Part shown: piece after piece, positions 50,301 to 62,200 of the stretch
How the letters are laid out: each line of letters opens with the position of its first letter
Position numbering within the stretch: the first letter of the stretch is position 1
Assembly (NCBI RefSeq): GCF_003945595.2
Contig: NW_024104449.1
Location: forward strand, 124,001-188,000
Direction: 5' to 3'
Length of the DNA: 64,000 nucleotides
Origin: Pipra filicauda
Taxonomy: Eukaryota; Chordata; Aves; Passeriformes; Pipridae
Translations under genes and position numbers: made by a program
The notes under the pieces: generated by a model
The model's database searches: none
What the model saw: only the letters and a program-made list of their open reading frames with translations
What the model was told of the DNA's origin: nothing

Positions 50301-51340
50301 AGAATATTTCCTCAGCAACTGCTTCTCAGTATTTACCAGAGCAACCATTTTAAATTAAAAATTTTGACTTGGTTTACAAAATCATAACTTTTAAAAAAAT
50401 ACTGAGATAAAAACCTCATTTTTTTTTAAATAAAAAGAAAATTGTTTGCATGTCGAGAAAAATAAAAGAGAAGGTAGTATTAGTTTTAAAAAAAGAAGAT
50501 TTCTAGGAAACTAGAAGAAGATGTTTGTTTTGAAGCCATTTTTAGTGTTTAGGCTAGAATCTCTGGTTTCACTGAAAAGAGCAACTTTTTCCCATAAACT
50601 TGAGTGTTGGTACATCTGAATTTGCACAAAGAAAAAACGGGACATAGAAGGTCAGCCTACCCTTGGATTCAGAGAACACCAGCAAAAACACAAATTTGGC
50701 ACGGTGTCAATGTAAACAGATTTACACCAAATATCCTGTCAGAAGTGCTCGTAACAAGTTTCTCTATTTCCCTGAATAGAGAAACTGAGGATACCTATGG
50801 ATTCCTGATCTGTCATCCACACACTGCAGGCCCTCCTGCAGCACCCCTGGTTCCCTCTCCCTGCCCTTGCCACATCTGTCTCTCTCCTTGTATGCTTTGT
50901 ACAATGTTACAGGTGCACCCTCAGTTTTGCCCAGTTCCTCACTCTCCCTTCCCTCAGTACCCACAGGTCTGGCCTTTTACTTCTTTGGTCCCCACAACCC
51001 CTCAGATCCCCCATCACAACCAAATGTCCTCAGCATGCTCCCCCATCTCCATCTCGCTGTCCTGAGAGCAGTGACAGGTCAGGGACCTTGTGCGCTGCTT
51101 GAGGGGCTCGTGGCTGCTGAGCAGCCCAGTCCACCCTGCTCAGTAGGACTAGGTGCATAAGGAATGAGAGCACTTCGTCTTACCATCAGCAGAGACAGTA
51201 GTATCAAATCTCTCTTTCTCTCTCCGTAAATGTCAGCTTTGAACTTTCTGTTAAATTCAGCTGAAACTGGTAAAGGGATTTGGGTGCTGTTAGGGGGGAC
51301 CTGGGAGATAGATGCATAGAGTGATGTTCATACAGATAGC
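41391..51340. other. Unique non-coding DNA
   Basis: Nearly 10 kb without a recognised gene or young repeat. It contains an AT-rich tract at about 47,000-47,260 that looks like a conserved non-coding element by composition only, and a G-poor, C/T-rich tract at about 50,815-51,060. Confidence 0.7.
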
Positions 51341-51605
51341 ACAGAATCACAGAATACGCTGCGTCGGAAGGAACTCACAAGGATCATTGAGTCCAACTCT
51401 TAGCACTGTACAGGACCATCCCCAAGAGTCACACTGTGTGCTTGAGAGTATTGACCAAACACTTCTAGAACTCTGTCAGGCTTGGTACTGTGGCCACTTC
51501 CCTGGGGAAACAGTTCCAGTTCCCAAACACCCTCTGAGTGAAAAATACTTTTCTAATATCTCCCCTGACACAACTTCAGGCCATTTCCTTGGGTTCTGCT
51601 GGTTT
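51341..51605 (-). mobile_element. Short CR1 3' end, minus strand
   Basis: Starts on the plus strand with ACAGAATCACAGAAT, the reverse complement of the CR1 tail, followed by the antisense of the 3' UTR (GAGTCCAACTC) and of the ORF2 end (GGGGAAACAGTTCCAGTTCCC, GTGAAAAATACTTTTCTAAT). Only about 265 bp are recognisable, reaching to about 51,605. Confidence 0.88.
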
Positions 51606-54600
51606 TCCTATGGAAAACAATAAAGCACATATTTTCAGCTATGTTATTCAGGTATCTAGTTGATTAGTATTATAAACTACTTGAATCAATAATAATAATA
51701 ATAATAGCAATAATAATAATAATCTATTGAACTTGTAATAATGGTGGGATATGAAACAGAAATGGCAGGATGAAATCCACCCATGTAAAAAAAAAAAGAA
51801 TGTTCTTCAGTCAAAGAGAAGAGAGAGGAACCTCTCAGAGAAAATTTGAATCCCTTTGTGCTGCTGTGGACAGAAAAACATAGGTATTCATTTGCTGTCA
51901 AAAAAAATCCATGTTTGTGATACAGCAGAAGTATGAAGTAATTCTGTGGAAAAGCACCCTCTTCTCTTTGGGATCTCATAGAAGTTTCAGGAATCCAGAA
52001 GTAAGCTCCCAGTCACCTCAGCAGGCTTTGAAAAAGTACAGAAAACCTTCTCTTACCTTTCTATGCACTGATGCTGGTATTCCCAGTGATTTTGCTGCGG
52101 TGACAAACTGGATGGAGAAGGAGCTAAAGCTAAAATGAAAACTAAACCCCACTAGTGCTATTTTTAAAGCACAACTCTGCTGCCATGGATTTTTTCCAAG
52201 AAATTTTTGCCCAATTGTCCATAAACCAGTTTGCCCTGGCCATATTTTCATCCTCCCTATAAAAAGATTTTTCACATCCAGTGTGTCATTAGCTGCCTTT
52301 ACTGCACCCAAAGTTCTGATGTTTTCTCACCTCCCACGCTTGGGACAGAAAAAGACCCCATCAAAAACATTCAATGACTTTAATGCCTCCCCTGCTTCCT
52401 TCCTTTTTATGTTCTACAATTATACAGGCAGTGAAGCACAGCTGTAACTAACAAGTAGAATAACACTACCACCATTGCATACTAATTTGACTTCAGAGGG
52501 ATATACTCGTTTCAGGACTGTGAGATTGTGATAAGCTTCAGTGAGTTTTTTACATATTTTGCTTTAGTTTTCTATTGGGAATATTTCAGTGTATGGTCTT
52601 CATATAGCTTTCTGGCTTGTAGATTACAATGTCACTGCTGGAAAAAGATTTAAACCTAAAAGACATGTTTAATCTATTGTGTCTATATCATGACAGAGTT
52701 TTATTTGATCTTGGCAGTTTGAACATCTTTGGGGAACAGTTGAAAACATCTTTCTAAACTCATTATTGTCAGTCTAAAACAGCTCTCAAAACCTAAATTA
52801 CTGCAAGCTTCAGTATAAGGCAGCTGTACCTTTATTAGACATAACATTGAACAGCAGAATACTGCATCTTAGATTAGCCAGACTGATAACATTTTTTACT
52901 ATTCTGATATAAATTATATTATCTGATGTCTGCTAACAAGGCGATGAAATGTTTAATTGCATTTCTAATAGAGCACACAAATTAATTTAACATCCTTAGA
53001 AAAGCTGAGAACCATTCTGAATTTTCTGTATTAGCACTAGTGCATGCTGGTGGAAAGGGACAGGACCATTAGAGATGCCAAGTATGGGCTGAAGGTTCTG
53101 TCAGTTCTCTAACTAGTAACAGAAACTAAGCATACTGAATGTGAAGGTTAATATTAAAGAAATTGACCATTGAAATTTAGTTTATGGAGTTGGAGGGTAA
53201 GTCATAATTGAAGTGAACAAGACAATGGGGCTGTGGTGAGTCCCATGTACCTATGAGACCCAGAGCAGTGAGAAACCAAGAATTCCAATTAACCAAGTGT
53301 TCAAATGCGCTTAAGCTCAACTTGTGATGCCATTAATATTTCTGGACTTAATGTATACAGAACTGGAACTCTTAGGGATAATTATAGAAGGTCTGGGCTT
53401 TGTAACTTAAATAAACCTCTTTGCTTAAAGGACAAGAACTGTAAGCCCAGACACGACCCAGTCACGCTACACAAGGAGACATTACTACAGGAGGCTGAAG
53501 TGTGCTGTGCTCAGACTGGTCTCAGAAGTGTTAGCAAAGCATCAGCCTCTCCTCTGCCACCTCACCTGGTGTACACATCACATCTCACCCTGGGCTAGCA
53601 GCAGTGCTCCGGCTATGCACTGAAGGGCATCTGTGTCCAGGGAATGTCTGCATTTGGAGTGTCACTGTTCTGCTTGCAAGATGATAACCCTGTCTGTAAT
53701 GTTAGCTCCCTCCTCTGGCAAGTCTGGCTGTGCTGATTCTCACTGGATCCCTCAGTGTCCTTGGCTTACTGATGAGCTAGTCCTGAGACACCAAGGACGC
53801 TCAAGCATAGTGCAGACAGCTGCATGTCTGCTCTCAGGAAGGCAGAGTTTATAGCCTGGGCTCAACATTACGCTGATTCTGTCACATGGCATCTGGATTG
53901 CAGCTGGTTATGGAGCAAGCTGGGAATGTGAGGGTACTGCTTGTAGGACTGTAGGTATGCTCTGACTCTGTATGTGAAGACGATTTCAAGGAGTTCTTCC
54001 ACAGAAAAGATAAGAGTCGAATCTTTTTTCCAGAAGAAAGCAGGAGTAACACCAATCAGTAATGTATTTGCTTTGTTGGCTGCACTTCCAGAAGGCCAAG
54101 GAGCTGTATTCTCTCTACGTATTTCTTCAATGTCACCTAAACAAAATGAAGCATCGTAAATGAATTGCACTCAAAAAAGTTCCTTGGGGTTGGACAAGTT
54201 ACATCATTGCATGTAAACTCCTGGGCTCCTGACTATTAACACCATCTTCTGACAAGTTCAGGAAACTCTAGCTATACATCACATATATCTCTGGAGGGGG
54301 AGAGAAATGTACACACAGAATAAATATTCTTAAAAGAATTAGCTAACAAAACTATCATGGTAGAATTGGTCATTGCAAATAGTATTGTTTCCATTTTGAG
54401 TTGTAAAATTTCTTCAATAATTCTGGAGTTTACAAGCTATTTTATATTACTTACAGAAAATATACCTCTAATCCATTATTTAATGCCACTCAAAGAATAC
54501 ATTTCTACAGCCCAAAGGCCACTTTAAAAAATACAAATCTGTTTAAGTCTTTCCAAATGGTACATTTTTTCATATGTACGACGCTAACATATTGCAGGTG

Positions 54601-54650
54601 TTTAGGTATTTGCTTCTTCAACTAAGATTCATTTTGCCCTGCTGTAACTA
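51606..54650. other. Unique non-coding DNA
   Basis: Between the two minus-strand CR1 copies. Holds the (AAT)n run at 51,687 and AT-rich DNA. AATAAA followed by CCTCTTTGCTT at about 53,412 has the look of an LTR polyadenylation region, but no LTR boundaries were found. Confidence 0.65.
51687..51723. repeat. (AAT)n trinucleotide microsatellite
   Basis: AAT run of about 12 units, interrupted once by AGC near 51,706. Confidence 0.95.
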
Positions 54651-56520
54651 CAGAATCACAGAATCACAGAATGGGTGAGGTTGGAAGGGACCACAACAGA
54701 TCATCAGGTCCAACCTCACTGCTCAACCAGAGTCATCCCAGAACACATGGCACAGAATTGCATCCAGAAGGTTCTTGAATATCTTCAGAGAGGGAAACTC
54801 TACAACCTCTCTGGGCAACCTGTTTCAGTGTGTGGTCACCCATACAGTAAAGAAATTCTTCCTCATATCCAAGTGGAACTTCGTGTGCATCAGTTTCTGC
54901 CCATTGCCTCTCGTCCTCTTGGTTGGCACCACCAAGAAGAGCCTGGATCCAGCCACTCGACACCTTTCCTTTAGATTCTGATAGACATTGATGAGGTTCC
55001 CCCTCAGTTGTCTCTTCTTGAGTCTGAACAGGTCCAGTTCTGTCAGCATTTCCTCATAAAGAGATGCTCCAACCCCTTAATTAACTTTGTAATCCTCCAC
55101 TGGACATGTTGCAGGAACTCCATGTCTCTTATCCTGAGGAGCCCAAAACTGGACACAGCACTCCAGGTGTGGCCTCACCAGAGCTGAGCAGAGGGGCAGG
55201 ATCACCTTCCCTGACCTTCTGGTAGTGCTCTTCCTAACGCATCCCAAGATAGAGTTGGCCTTCTTGGCCATAAGGGCACGCTCCTGGCTCATGGACAGTT
55301 TGTTTTTCACCAGGACCCCCAGGTCCTTTTCCATAGAGCTGCTCTCCAGCAAGTTGCCCTTCAGTCCATACCAGTGCCTGGGGTTATTCCTACCCAGGTG
55401 CAGGACTGTGAATTTGCCCTTGTTTAATTTTACAAGAGTCCTCTCTGCCTTTCTCTCCAACCTGTCAGGGTCCCTCTAAGGGACTGCACAGCCCTCTGGA
55501 GTATCAGCCACTCCTCCCAGTTCTGTATCATCAGCAAACTTGCTGAGGAAGCCTCTGTCCTTCATACAAGTCATTGATGAACAAGTTAAACACTACGGGG
55601 CCCTGTATAGAACCCTGGGGGACACCAGTAGTGACGGGCTTCCAACTAGACTCTGTGCCACTGGGATCTGGCATTCAGCCAGTACTCAATCCACCTCACT
55701 GTCCACTCATCCAACCCACACTTCTTGAGTTTGCATATGAGGATGTTGTGAGAGTGTTGAAAGCCTTGCTGAAGTCAGGGTAGACAATATCAACTGCTCT
55801 CCACTCATCCATCCAGGTAGTTGTTTCATCCTAGATGGCAATCAGGTTGGTCAAACATAAGTTATCCTTAGTGAATCCATGCTGACTACTCCTGATCAGC
55901 TTCTTGTCCTCCATGTGAGTAGAGATGGCCTCCAGGATGACGTCCCCATCACCTTTCTAGGGATTGAGGTGAGGGTTATTCACTGGTAGTTTCCTGGGTC
56001 CTCCTTCTTGCCCTTTTTGAAAACCAGGGGGACATTTGCTTTCTTCCAGTCCACAGACACCTCTCCTGACCTCCATGACCTTTCAAAGATGATCGTGAGC
56101 AGCCTGGCTATGATGTCTGCCAGCTCTCTCAGCACCTGTGGATGCATATCGTCAGGGCCCATAGACTTGTGGATGTTAAGTTTGTCTAGGTGTTCTCTGA
56201 CTCAGTCCTTGACCAAGGGAAGGTCTTCTTTCCAAGATTCATTTATCCTGGTCTCCTGGGTCAGAGATCCCTGAGGTCTGGTCTTATCAGTGAAGACTGA
56301 TGCAAAGAAGGCATCAATAAATTTGCCTTCTTTGCATTGTCTGTTACCAGGGTCCCCTTTCCATTTAATAATTGGCCCACATAATTCTTTGCTTTCCTTT
56401 TTTTATTGGTATATATGGAAAAAACCCTTTCTGTTATCCTTGACATCCATAGCCAGATTTAATTCTAGGTGGGCCTTGGCCTTTCTGTTCTCATTTCTCA
56501 GACCATCCGCCTCTGTTCAC
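54651..56520 (-). mobile_element. CR1 fragment of about 1.9 kb, minus strand
   Basis: Second-longest CR1 in the window. On the plus strand it opens with three CAGAATCA-type units (54,651-54,672), the reverse complement of the 3' tail, and runs back through 3' UTR, C-terminal region, RT and the linker between endonuclease and RT, fading at about 56,520. The endonuclease is missing through 5' truncation. Wording differs from the plus-strand young copy, so it belongs to another, older CR1 subfamily. Confidence 0.93.
54730..56510 (-). pseudogene. CR1 ORF2 remnant (linker, RT, C-terminus), minus strand
   Basis: Fragments of ORF2 can be read in order on the minus strand. At 56,446-56,261 is the linker with an asparagine/lysine-rich YTNKKRKAKNY. 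At 56,162-55,980 are MGPDDMHPQVLREL and VDWKKANVPLVFKKG, ending at GNYQ. Near 55,780-55,740 is PDFSKAF, with the motif-A Asp kept but a following AFD changed to AFN. Near 55,530 is FADD. At 55,460-55,077 is the C-terminal region with KGKFTVLHLGRNNP, EKDLGVLV and [13 protein letters not shown]. The first two segments are in different frames, so there is at least one frameshift, and the RT middle is broken by stops. Non-functional. Confidence 0.88.
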
Positions 56521-57893
56521 TAATTCCATATTGCTCAATTTTGTGTATGTAAAAAATGGGCAATAGTTAATACAGAATGTAGTGTCTAATGCAGAGGTGT
56601 CATGTGAAGCATCCTATTTCCTAAAATTAGAGTCTTGAAACCACAGGAAGAGAAAGCGTAGGACAAATGGGACAGCTACCTGAAATGGCAAACTTGCAGA
56701 GTGAGACATGGCAAGAAAAAAGAAGCGACTCTTGTTGTCTAAAGATAAAATCTTGATGCTGTGTTTCTATTTGCAGAGGTTAACAGATTATTTTAGAGTA
56801 AAAATTGAATCTTGACCTCCATTGAAAATGAATGTAAAGCACAGTGCACTAATTTTTATGGGTTTAGGGCTTGGCTCCATTTTCTGAGGTCAGATTTCCA
56901 TCCTACTTGAAGCTGCATGGTTTACCTTCTGCATCAACAGTGAGTTGCTTTGACTATATGAAGGTTTTTCCGCTGGGTAATTCTGCTTGTTACAAGATAA
57001 TGGGAGAAGAATTGGCAGAGGACTGGAAAGTGGAAATCCATCCATTGCTCAGAGACCTGTTCCTGTGTCAGCTACAGTCCTGAGCTTTTTAGGGAGAAGG
57101 CATGGCAATGACATATGTGTGTAGGACGATGTTTTAAAACATGAGACTGTCAGGAGCTTCCAGGGAAAGGAGTCTATATATAGTAGCTTAGAGACCATGA
57201 GCTTGTCATGATCCTCTTCCACCTACAGTAAGGTCTGTAGCATGTACAAAGCAGCTCTCAAAACTCCATTCTGGCTTTCCTGTGTGTACTGCTTGCTCAG
57301 CGTCCTTTGAGTACAGGCCTGAATGCCCCATTGGTCCCTGCAGTAAAATGGCACTGAAAAAGGGTATTAAAGGGAGAGGAAAGGTTGTCTTCCATATTAC
57401 AACTGTTGTTGAATGTATATTTGCCTTGTGAACCTCTGGAGGTGTTCATTTTTTGAAGCAAAATCATCTTCTTTGTTATCAACTGTGTTACTGAGGGCTG
57501 TCCTGCCCTGTCATTGCAGTTGGTGCAGAGAAGTGCAGTCAGTCGGTTTTGGCCTGGCTGCTGTCACTAGCACTGGTTTTCCCATTAATTTCTGGGACTT
57601 TGCTGGCATTCCACTGATTTGAATATGCTGTCATGGATATGAATTCCATGTATGCACAGTCTGGGCAGGGTTTGTTTATTTGTTTCTGTTTTGATGGTTT
57701 GTTTGTCTTGGAGATGATTTTAGGGCAGTGTTCACCCTGTCCTCACCCTGTCCAAAGCAAAGGCAAACCATAGCCTCATTGCCACAGTACAAGGACCTCA
57801 TTTGAAACTTTCTCCTCTTCCAGAACAAGCAGCCAAATTATATATGGAATATGACAGCAGAAACTTCCTCAAGTTTCAGGGCTTAGTTTAGTT

Positions 57894-58053
<160 letters not shown>

Positions 58054-59180
58054 AATTTTATTAACCCATCTTGAAAATATGCATTTCCTGCCATACACAA
58101 TCAATAGAGAATTAATTTCAACACTCTGCATTCACGTTTGTACAACTTTTATGTATATCCTGAATCACAATATGAATCATGATATTTTCTACTTTCTCTA
58201 TTGAAAGACCCTCTCTAACCACAGCAGTATCAATTACACTGAGTGAATGATCCTCTTTTCTTATATATACAAATCTTTGAACATGCAAAACATTGAATTG
58301 TTATAGGTGTTACAGTTTTTTTATGCCATCTTCTTGATAAGCATGGGTCCTATTTCAAACATAAGTGTTTACCACACAAGGCTGTTACGATATCCAGCCT
58401 TGGTAGCGGCTCTGCATATGTAACTTAGCAGTTCTCCATGCATTTGCAATCACAGAAATAGGAACCAGGATGAAAGCAAACCTTTCTGTGTTAGTAAGAG
58501 GGGAATCCTCAGAAAACCTCCTCAGGGAACTTTAACCTTGAGAATTAAGAGGGCTGCGTGTAAAATAACTGGACTTTGTTGTTCCCATACCAAGGCTGGA
58601 GAGCTGAGGTGAAGGCTGTGTTACTTTATTTCTTTGCTTTTTTTGTGCAGAGGAAGTTATTCCCTGGCTGGATCTGCTGCTATTAAACCTTGCTTTTTCA
58701 TACACTGTCCTTTTCAGACGAATATGTTTCTGTTCTCAAGAACATGCACTTCTCTACCTCAGCCTGCAAGGGTGCTGTAGTTTCACTCTATATGCTCTTT
58801 ACAATAGACAGCTAATATCTTGGTATCTGAGAACAAGATGTTTTTTTAGGACTTTCAACAGCACAAATTAATCCAACAATATGTTAAGCTGTTTTCTGAT
58901 GGAATTGAAAGAGAATCCAAAGTGTTTTGTTGCTGTTGTGAATCATGCTATACTTGACTCATTTTTCTTTTTTCTTAAATAAAAACAGGCTTATCAGTTT
59001 AGTCTGTCAATGAAACACTTCCTGCCCAACAATACCATCTGCTACTGCAACACAATGTACACCATTTGTTTGACCATTTCCATTAGCTGTGTTGACTAAA
59101 TAAGTTTTCAAGATCATCAATCCTTTCCACTCTTGGGGAAAACAAAAAGTGCCTATTATAAAACATATTATTTTTGATTA

Positions 59181-59214
59181 TTGTTATGTGTATTGTTATA
59201 TATATTGTTATACA
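59181..59214. repeat. (TTGTTATA)n short tandem repeat
   Basis: Four diverged copies of a TTGTTAT(A/G)-type unit in tandem. Confidence 0.7.
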
Positions 59215-62200
59215 TTCCACATTTTTTCAGTGGAGAAAATTCACACGTGATGAGTTCCAAAGCCTACCATCAAAAGGTCATAGTTCTGCTCTATAAATGT
59301 CAAGCCTTAATTAGATTGACATAATTTTTATTTTTGATTGTAATTTTGAAGTATTGGTTGTATTGACTTTTGGTCTTCCATTCCATTGATTGCAGCTCCA
59401 GCCTTGGTATTTAAACAGACATGAGGAGTAACAGGGAGGCATTTAAGACAACCAGAAGGATGCAGACAATTCTGGAAATGGATGCAAGTGAAGCATGAGG
59501 ATAGACTGTAAAATTTAACTGACCTTGTTACCAGTTACTGTCTCTTTCTTTCCCATGCAAGCAGCCTGTAGCAGATTAACAGAAGCCAAAAACCTGGTTC
59601 TATCTATCCCATTTTATTTTAATTTGTAGATAGGATCAAACACAAAGCATTTCAAAACATAGACTGAATTTTGGTTTAGATGTCCACCATTTTTTGGAAT
59701 TTAAGAGAATAGAAATGACTCTACCTTTCTGCCTGCATTAAAAGGTTATTTCATAATGCTTTTCATTACAGCATAACTTGGTGTTTTCTGTCCATGTTCC
59801 CAAGGAATTTCCTGATGCAAAACACAACCTGGTGAAATATAGTTCAAATACAGTCCGAAATGTTGAGAAGCAAACACTGTTATGTATTGTTGAGATTGTG
59901 CTATGCCTTGAGCAAGCAGAGCAAAAGGCAGTACAGAAAAAATTTACTGCCTAAAAACCCAGCATAGGGAGAGGAATGGATGGAAGTGGCAAGTATCATC
60001 CTAGTTACATGAATTTTTAGTCTTATAATTTTGAATTAATTTTGCTTCTATAACTTAAAAATCTGGTCAGAGAGGGTTAGACAGTGGTTATAACAGAAGA
60101 CTGAGAATGTCAATTTGAAAACATCACTTGCTTTTAAATACTGTTTTTCAGTATGATCCTCAAAGAATTATCTGTAACTGAAACACAAATATTTAAAAGG
60201 TCCAAATATATATTACCCTTTCTTTTTTATGGTAATCTTTCTTCATTTTTCACTTGCATTGCTCGTAGCAGTGAGTTGAATATAGATGTGTCTTAGAAAC
60301 CTCTATGCCTTGCAGGACATTGGCCTTATCATCAGGTATGCCCTGTGCAACATGATATCTTGAAACTCAGTGGAAATCTCCAATACTATTTTTTTCCTAC
60401 AGAGAAGAGCCCCGTATCTTAAATCAAGACACATTCTCTCTGTGATTTGTTTTCATTTATTTACAGGTTGAAATGCGAGCCTTCACATTTAATACTCTAA
60501 TTGCACCTTTGTTATCATAGTCACAGACAACATCATGTAGCCAAGCACGGTAAAAAATTAGATATCTTTCATGCTTTCTGTCAAACTTTCGCATGACTTG
60601 GTTAGAGAGAGAGGAGTCCCTCCCAGAGGAGGCAGCTGAACATCCACACAGCATTAGCCAGCTGCATTTGAAGATGGAATTAGGAAAAGAATGAACTTCC
60701 AAAAGAACAACACTAGAATGGAAGAGAGCCATAAAATGATTTAAAGTAGTGAAACAACAAAGGGGAGTTTGTGGGTTTCCTATGACAACTAGTGCTTTTT
60801 CTCTTCCTCTGAGTCATAACATCTTATGAATTTTTAGTTTTTCTTTCTGAAGCCTCTGAAAGCACACAAGGGAGTGAACTTCTGTGATCAAAATAGTATT
60901 TTAAGGGTAGAGGATTTTTTGTTTATTGTGGGATTTTGTGTGTGTGTGTATCTTGGTTTTTTATTTTTTTCTTTTTAGATACTCAGAAGCTGTAATTCTC
61001 GTTGGTTCAAATCCTCACTCATAAATCAGTGAGGTATTAAAATCATTGTTAGTATCCCCATGGGAAGGAAAGGGATCTCACTAGTCCAAATCACCATCTT
61101 TTGTGTCTCTTCAGAAACTAAAGCAGAACATCTGAATTAGAGAAAAATGGCTGTTGACTTTTTTTTCTTAATGTGATAGGTTATGAGATGAGAGCTGTTT
61201 TGGCAGTAGAAATGCTGCTCTTTGCCAAAAGTGAAATAGGGAATAGAAGATGGGGAAAACCCTGACTGCCATCAAAACCTCTAGAGTGACATGAATATAC
61301 AGATTTTTGGGCTCCATCCTTATGTGTTCTCCCAGAATGTGAACATGATTTGCAACCCTTGATATACAAGTCTTCTTTTTGGATTGCTAAAGATTCCATC
61401 ACTGCCATAATTGTTGCTCTTCTTGGAGAATTGAAGAGTGTCAGAGGTTTGAAGAGTTGTATACCATGTACAACTTTTGTATGGATCAAGTGCTGTAAAA
61501 GTGCAATAATCAAGGGCTTTCACTAACAGTGGCTTAAGTACTAGGGCTTCTACCTTGGTACTTTTTTCTTGTTTGGATCACAACTTAGATTTCTGGTTTG
61601 GCACAGCCATTCTTTGCTCTGGAGAGCACAATCAAGCAGGTGAATGCAGACAGCATTTGGAGGTTGAATGCACAAGGGTATAGTTAACTAACTAGAGTAA
61701 AAGCATTACACCCTGCTAACCCTTGAGTTTACCAGTGCTGAAGCCTTGGTGCAATACAAAGTGACCGACTTTGGTTGTAGTGTTATAGGAAGCATTAGTT
61801 CCTCAAGTAGATCTTCATTAATGATTGAAAATCAAAGATACTCAGGGAGGTTTGGAGCTTCAATGTGGCCTGACATAGTATCTCTGGGATTTTTTGGGAT
61901 CCAATTTGGAGGAAACATATCAGGAGTGAATTAATCATTATTAGTAAGTGTAAGGGTTCATCTGATGTTTTGTATTTCTTTAATTAGTTCTCTTTCAAAT
62001 ACAAGGAACTGGCTCCAGCTGCATTGTATTTCCCGCTACTGTTGTTGAGCTTGATTCTGATTTCAAGAGGATTTTTGTCAGAGGTCAAACATATCTTAGT
62101 GTAGTAGTGCTGCCTCTGCAGTGCTACTACTGCATTTGTGCTCCTCTGAAACTTGCTGCAATGATCAGCATTGTACAGAAATAAATTCTACTTAAATAGC

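Noticed and set aside
53232..53475. Possible solo LTR (TGTGG start, AATAAA near 53,412, CACA end)
   Set aside because: No matching short target duplication at the two ends and no recognised family; boundaries were chosen after the fact.
61004..61014. GGTTCAAATCC, a tRNA B-box-like word
   Set aside because: No A box at the right distance and no cloverleaf can be folded; not a tRNA gene or a clear tRNA-derived SINE.
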